Source of the DNA: Sphingomonas bacterium
GTDB taxonomy: Bacteria; Pseudomonadota; Alphaproteobacteria; Sphingomonadales; Sphingomonadaceae
Assembly: GCA_026785645.1 (NCBI GenBank)
Contig: JAJAZM010000025.1
Span: forward strand, 1 to 9,388
Direction: 5' to 3'
Length of the DNA stretch: 9,388 nucleotides
The position numbers were made by a program, and so were the translations under genes. Shown in pieces: positions 6,074 through 9,388 of this stretch (its first letter is position 1; each line of letters opens with the position of its first letter). The notes under the pieces were generated by a model, which made no database searches, had not been told where the DNA came from, and saw nothing but the letters and a program-made list of their open reading frames with translations.

Positions 6074-6089
6074 CCCGCTAGAAGGCGGG
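6074..6089 (+). promoter_or_regulatory. Hairpin overlapping the panB ribosome-binding site
   Basis: CCCGC (6074-6078) and GCGGG (6085-6089) form a perfect 5-bp stem with a six-base loop, ending two bases before the panB ATG. The purine run GAAGG that should serve as Shine-Dalgarno sequence lies partly in the loop and partly in the 3' arm. Folding would hinder ribosome access unless upstream translation opens it. No U-tract follows, so it is not an intrinsic terminator. Confidence 0.4.
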
Positions 6090-6091
6090 TC

Positions 6092-6961
6092 ATGTCCACC
6101 TTCACCATCGACAGCGGCACCAGCCGCGCCACGCCGACCCCGGTCCCAGGCAAGCGCATGACCGTCCCCGCGATCCGCGCCCGCAAGATTGACGGCCAGA
6201 CCGCCGAGCCGCTGGTGATGCTCACCGCTTACACCATGCGCATGGCGCAATTGCTCGATCCGCATTGCGAGATGCTGCTGGTCGGCGACAGTCTGGGGCA
6301 GGTGATTTACGGCCTGCCCTCGACCGTCCCTGTCACGCTGGAAATGATGTGCGCCCACGGCGCCGCCGTCGTCCGCGGCAGCTGGCATGCGCTGGTCGCG
6401 GTCGACATGCCGTTCGGAAGCTATGAAAGCTCGCCCGAAACCGCCTTCGCCAGCGCCGCGCGGATCATGAAGGAAAGCGGCTGCGCGGCGGTCAAGCTCG
6501 AGGGTGGCGAGGCGATGGCCGAGACGATCGCCTTCCTCACCAATCGCGGAATCCCCGTGATCGGTCACGTCGGCCTCACCCCGCAGGCGGTCAATGTGCT
6601 TGGCGGCTATGGCGCGCGGGGCAAGTCGGCGGTCGAGGCGACCAAGATCGTCGGCGACGCCAAAGCGGTGGCCGAGGCCGGTGCGTTCTGCGTCGTTGTC
6701 GAAGGCGTGATGGAAAGCATCGCCAACGAACTGACCAAGGCGATCGCGGTCCCCACCATCGGCATCGGCGCCTCGCCCAATTGCGATGGCCAGGTGCTGG
6801 TGACCGAGGATATGCTCGGCCTGTTCGAGCGCACCCCGCGGTTCGTCAAACGCTACGACGACCTCGCCGCCCGGATCACCACCGCCGCCACCACCTACGC
6901 ACAAGAAGTCCGCGCCCGCGCCTTCCCCACCGAAGAGCAGACCTACCGGCCCAAGCCATGA
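6092..6961 (+). CDS. panB: 3-methyl-2-oxobutanoate hydroxymethyltransferase (ketopantoate hydroxymethyltransferase)
   Basis: The protein has 289 residues. PanB transfers a hydroxymethyl group from 5,10-methylene-THF to alpha-ketoisovalerate, the first committed step of pantothenate and CoA synthesis, in the cytosol. The TIM-barrel motifs are present: LTAY (44-47), LVGDSLG (63-69, metal ligand Asp66), STVPVTLEMM, VAVDMPFGSY (102-111, Asp105), KLEGG (135-139, Glu137), GHVGLTPQ (158-165) and VVVEGV (201-206, Glu204 as the expected general base). Near the C-terminus is the IGIGASPNCDGQVLV region. The first 22 residues form a Ser/Thr/Pro-rich extension ahead of the usual start region (MTVPAIRARK, Met23). 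The ATG at 6092 is preferred because GAAGG precedes it while Met23 has no clear ribosome-binding site. panC is not in the window. Confidence 0.96.
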   Translation: MSTFTIDSGTSRATPTPVPGKRMTVPAIRARKIDGQTAEPLVMLTAYTMRMAQLLDPHCEMLLVGDSLGQVIYGLPSTVPVTLEMMCAHGAAVVRGSWHALVAVDMPFGSYESSPETAFASAARIMKESGCAAVKLEGGEAMAETIAFLTNRGIPVIGHVGLTPQAVNVLGGYGARGKSAVEATKIVGDAKAVAEAGAFCVVVEGVMESIANELTKAIAVPTIGIGASPNCDGQVLVTEDMLGLFERTPRFVKRYDDLAARITTAATTYAQEVRARAFPTEEQTYRPKP

Positions 6962-7144
6962 CTCAACGCTGGCGACGGGCATAACCGGCGAGCATTGCGA
7001 CTCGCGTCGGCGCGACTTGACGTGACGTCATGCAAAAAATCCAAATAACCTGCTTTGTATTAGCGGCTTCACATATTGCTGAAAATGAGCCTAATATTCC
7101 TCTCGAGCCGAGTCTGTCTGGACGTCACCTGAGGGGGAACAGCC
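6962..7144 (+). promoter_or_regulatory. AT-richer intergenic region with predicted promoter and two GACGTC palindromes
   Basis: This 183-bp gap is clearly AT-richer from about 7030 to 7100 than its surroundings, as expected for a promoter region in a GC-rich genome. The best promoter candidate is TTCACA (7068-7073) with TAATAT (7092-7097) 18 bp apart, giving a leader of about 40 nt that contains the ribosome-binding site AGGGGG (7132-7137). The perfect palindrome TGACGTCA (7023-7030), itself part of TGACGTGACGTCA, and a second GACGTC (7121-7126) flank the candidate promoter and may be regulator sites. No terminator with a U-tract was found after panB. Confidence 0.4.
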
Positions 7145-7294
7145 GTGCAAAAGATCGCCAATCATCGTCATTCGACCGTGTCCGCCCGCCTTGGCCGCAG
7201 GGCGCATCCGGTCCGCAATCGCGCGCTTCGCGATGGCTCGGCCCTGGCCTCGACCTTCCTGATCGCCGCGCTGGCGGCATCGCCGCTCACGGCG
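7145..7294 (+). other. Signal sequence with extended n-region
   Basis: Residues 1-32 carry many basic residues (Arg/His/Lys). Residues 33-49 form the hydrophobic stretch ALASTFLIAALAASPLT, and LTA|QQ gives an A-type cleavage site after Ala50. The long n-region is typical of large autotransporter and two-partner secretion passengers (extended signal peptide region), although I cannot confirm the specific ESPR consensus. Confidence 0.7.
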
Positions 7295-9388
7295 CAGCAG
7301 GCGGTCAACCTGCCGGCCCAGATTGTTCCGGTAGTTGTCAACAACAATGCCAATTGCGTGTTCGCTGGCGACTGCATTTTCATCAGCACGATTGGCGGTG
7401 CCGCCAATACGATCACGCTGACCAACTCGGGCAACCTCACCTCGACCGGTGCATCGGGCATCGAGACCACGACCCAGGGCGCATCGATCACGATCGACAA
7501 TATCGGCACCATCATTTCGCTCGATGACGGCATATATGTTGAGCTGAGTGCAAGTGCTTTAGGCATAACGGGCCTTCCAGGCGGCTCGGGTGGCTCTTCG
7601 TTTGCCGGCGGTGGTGGTGACGGAGCGGCTGGCGCTCCTGGCGCTGGTGGTCTCCCGGGGGCAAATGGAGCGCCAGGCGGACCGGGTGGTAGCGGATCGG
7701 GCGGAACGGCCACCTCAGGAGCGGCTACAACGGCGCCCGCCGCGGGCCTGATCGATGTCGACAATGACGCCAACATCTCCACTTCTGGGACGAACGCGCC
7801 TGGCATTCGTGCAGGGGCGTTCGCGGCAAACAACACCGGCGGTGCTGGTGGCTCGGGCGGTGGCGGAAGCGGCGGCAACGGCGGTGCGGGCGGTGTTGGT
7901 GGTGCGGGCGGATTCGCCTTTCCGGCCGAAGTCGGCGGAAGCGGCGGCGCCGGCGGGATCGGCGGATCGGGCACTGGCGCTAGCGGCGCCGGCGGCGGCG
8001 CAGTGTCCGGTGGCGCAGTCTCGTCCATCACGGTCACCAACAGCTTCCGCATCACCACCTCGGCCGTCAATTCGGAGGGAATGCTCATTGTGGGCATTGC
8101 CGGCCTGGCCACCGGCGGTATTGGCAGCGCCGGCGGCGCTGGCTCTGGTGGCGACGGCGGTGCGGGGGCCGACGGAAGTGCGGGGAGCGGGTCCGGGATT
8201 CTCAATGGCGCCGCCGGAGGTGCCGGCGGGTCTGGCGGCAACGGCGGCTTGGGCACGGGCAGTTCCGGCGGTGTCGGCGGGTCGGCGATCGGGGGAGCGA
8301 TGGGCCCGATCATTGCTACCAACAGCGGCGATATCGTCACGTTGGCGAACGATTCGGCGGGCATGGGGCTGGTCGCATTTGCTGGCAGTGCGAATGGGGG
8401 AACCGGAGGCCTCGGCGGCGCCGGCTTCGGCGGCAACGGCGGCGGTGGTGGAACGGCTGGCGACGGCGGAAGTGGCGGGCTTGCGAACGGCGGCGCCGGC
8501 GGCGCCGGCGGCAATGGCGGCATCGGCGGGGTCGGAGTTGGCGCTTCCGGTAGCACCGGCGGAGCGGCCACCGGCGCTGTGCTTGGCGTCAGCGTTTTGA
8601 CCAACAGCGCAACGATCCGTACCTCTGGGATTAATTCCGACGGCATGGCGTTGACCGTGCTTGGCGGCAACGCGAGCGGCGGCCTTGGCGGGGTCGGCGG
8701 CTCAGCCTTTGGCGGCGACGGGGGCTTTGGCGGCGCTGGCGGTTCGGGTGGCTTCAGTGCACTCGCCGGCGGCGGGGTTGGCGGCACAGCGGGCGCGGGT
8801 GGCGGCGCCGGCGCGGCATTTGCCGGGCTTGGCGGGAATGGCGGCGTGGCGGTCGGTGGAGCCGCAGCGTCGATCACCGGGATAAACAGTGGCAGCATCG
8901 TGACGTTGGCCGAGGATTCGGCGGGCATGAACTTCTTCGTCACAGGTGGCTTCGGGCTTGGCGGCGCAGGCGGAGCGGGCGGCGCCGGCTTCGGTGGTAA
9001 CGGCGGCGCCGCGGGCAACGCCGGAGCGGCTGGTAGTTCGTCATTTTCGACCGGCGGCACTGGCGGCAATGGCGGCATTGGTAGCTTTGGTGCGGCAGCC
9101 TCCGCCGCAGGAGGCGGCACGGGCGCCAGCGGAACCGGCGGGGCAGTGTCGATCTTCGCGGTCAACAACGCGGCCATTTCCACTAGCGGAATCAATGCTA
9201 CGGGAATCGAGGTCGTTGCGCTGGGCAATACTGGGGTTGGCGGCGTTGGCGGCAATGGAGGCGCTGGCTTTGGCGGGGATGGCGGAGCGGGTAGCTTCGG
9301 CGGCGCAGGCTCCAGTGGTTCGTTGGCCGCTGGCAGCGCGGGCGGCACGGGTCGATTGGGCGGTGCGGGCGGATCGGCGGTGGGCAGC
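7145..9388 (+). CDS. Large exported Gly-rich repeat protein, autotransporter-adhesin-like passenger (partial, runs off window)
   Basis: An uninterrupted frame of 748 codons runs from a GTG at 7145 to the last base. An in-frame TGA at 7130-7132 limits the start, and AGGGGG lies seven bases upstream of the GTG. Order: a long basic n-region (1-32) and hydrophobic core (33-49) with likely cleavage after Ala50 (LTA-Q); a mature N-terminus with the only two cysteines (Cys71, Cys77); two plain 25-residue beta-coil repeats; a collagen-like segment (157-189); then 92-94-residue modules, each a coil (N-S-x-I-x-T-x-x-x-N-S-x-G-M) plus a Gly-rich insert with GGxGG units. In the insert at 418-481 I count 36 glycines in 64 residues. 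The architecture suggests a secreted beta-solenoid, probably a type V autotransporter whose barrel lies downstream, acting as an adhesin or matrix protein. The secretion type is inference. Translation on other frames or the opposite strand gives Ala-, Arg- or Pro-rich shadows only. Confidence 0.85.
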   Translation, partial: MQKIANHRHSTVSARLGRRAHPVRNRALRDGSALASTFLIAALAASPLTAQQAVNLPAQIVPVVVNNNANCVFAGDCIFISTIGGAANTITLTNSGNLTSTGASGIETTTQGASITIDNIGTIISLDDGIYVELSASALGITGLPGGSGGSSFAGGGGDGAAGAPGAGGLPGANGAPGGPGGSGSGGTATSGAATTAPAAGLIDVDNDANISTSGTNAPGIRAGAFAANNTGGAGGSGGGGSGGNGGAGGVGGAGGFAFPAEVGGSGGAGGIGGSGTGASGAGGGAVSGGAVSSITVTNSFRITTSAVNSEGMLIVGIAGLATGGIGSAGGAGSGGDGGAGADGSAGSGSGILNGAAGGAGGSGGNGGLGTGSSGGVGGSAIGGAMGPIIATNSGDIVTLANDSAGMGLVAFAGSANGGTGGLGGAGFGGNGGGGGTAGDGGSGGLANGGAGGAGGNGGIGGVGVGASGSTGGAATGAVLGVSVLTNSATIRTSGINSDGMALTVLGGNASGGLGGVGGSAFGGDGGFGGAGGSGGFSALAGGGVGGTAGAGGGAGAAFAGLGGNGGVAVGGAAASITGINSGSIVTLAEDSAGMNFFVTGGFGLGGAGGAGGAGFGGNGGAAGNAGAAGSSSFSTGGTGGNGGIGSFGAAASAAGGGTGASGTGGAVSIFAVNNAAISTSGINATGIEVVALGNTGVGGVGGNGGAGFGGDGGAGSFGGAGSSGSLAAGSAGGTGRLGGAGGSAVGS
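7613..7711 (+). repeat. Collagen-like Gly-X-Y segment inside the surface protein
   Basis: Eleven consecutive Gly-X-Y triplets are encoded (residues 157-189): GGD GAA GAP GAG GLP GAN, then GAP GGP GGS GSG GTA. Proline is frequent in this insert and rare in the later Gly-rich inserts, which follow a GGxGG pattern instead. Wobble positions here use GGT, GGA and GGG more freely than the GGC-dominated downstream modules. The segment is short for a stable collagen triple helix. Confidence 0.7.
7772..9388 (+). repeat. Tandem 92-94-residue modules with alternating A and B coils
   Basis: Anchor codons of the coil motif start at 7772 (A, NISTSGTNAPGI), 8048 (A, RITTSAVNSEGM), 8330 (B, DIVTLANDSAGM), 8612 (A, TIRTSGINSDGM), 8894 (B, SIVTLAEDSAGM) and 9173 (A, AISTSGINATGI). 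The spacings are 276, 282, 282, 282 and 279 bp. B coils carry VTLA-x-DSAGM and are followed by GFGGNGG; A coils carry TSG-x-N-x-x-G and, in three of four, GGDGG. Positions 8414-8443 and 8978-9007 match at 28 of 30 bases exactly 564 bp apart, supporting amplification of an A+B dimer. The last module is cut by the window end. Two insert-free ancestors of the coil lie at 7433 and 7508. Confidence 0.85.

Noticed and set aside
7755..8600. 281-residue plus-strand ORF inside the Gly-rich gene
   Set aside because: It is an out-of-frame reading (Ala/Arg/Ser-rich) of the repeats, without an initiation signal.
7168..9348. 726-residue Pro-rich ORF on the minus strand opposite the Gly-rich protein
   Set aside because: It is the antisense reading of GGC/GGN-rich repeats, which yields Pro and Ala runs and suppresses stops. 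It has no ribosome-binding site or domain, and the plus-strand frame has a signal sequence and a coherent repeat.
7145..9388. Mycobacterial PE_PGRS protein
   Set aside because: The GGxGG texture is similar, but there is no PE domain. The N-terminus is a signal sequence, the coils are beta-solenoid-like, and the neighbouring genes are alphaproteobacterial in type.

Overview
The window reads as a chromosomal segment of a GC-rich alphaproteobacterium. A sphingomonad is the best guess, from the mix of genes, the strong GC bias at third codon positions, and the large Gly-rich surface protein with a long-n-region signal sequence. No rRNA, tRNA, CRISPR array or insertion sequence was seen. The taxonomic call is inference; no marker gene was compared.

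Layout, left to right. (1) 1-174 is the 3' end of a plus-strand gene that looks like the C-terminus of PurL (purine synthesis). It is followed 4 bp later by a flavin nitroreductase-fold gene (179-853) of the iodotyrosine deiodinase (IYD) type. That gene ends in an ATGA overlap with a 26-codon ORF (850-930) which repeats the last 17 residues of the PurL-like tail. (2) 927-1521 is a compact vapBC toxin-antitoxin operon; its predicted promoter puts +1 on the A of the vapB ATG. (3) 1543-2311 is an iron-storage pair: bfd (2Fe-2S ferredoxin) and bfr (bacterioferritin), behind a promoter overlapped by a Fur-box-like sequence, again with +1 on the start codon. (4) 2330-3592 is a DUF418 membrane protein, whose stop codon overlaps that of a convergent minus-strand Hpt phosphotransfer protein (3589-4038). 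(5) der, the double-GTPase ribosome assembly factor, is on the minus strand (4126-5499), upstream of hpt and probably co-transcribed with it. (6) On the plus strand are a four-helix membrane protein (5613-6044) and panB (6092-6961, pantothenate/CoA pathway). (7) From 7145 to the window end an uninterrupted frame encodes at least 748 residues of an exported, Gly-rich repeat protein that continues beyond the window.

The most unusual content is the surface protein. A 25-residue beta-coil repeat (two copies without insert) changes into a strict 92-94-residue module (about 282 bp), in which each coil carries a Gly-rich insert. Two coil types (A and B) alternate, giving a 564-bp higher-order repeat. 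The first insert is collagen-like, with 11 consecutive Gly-X-Y triplets, while later ones are GGxGG/PGRS-like. The second strongest point is the IYD-like enzyme, with its substrate-clamping Glu/Tyr/Lys triad in place, inserted between two copies of a PurL-like tail.
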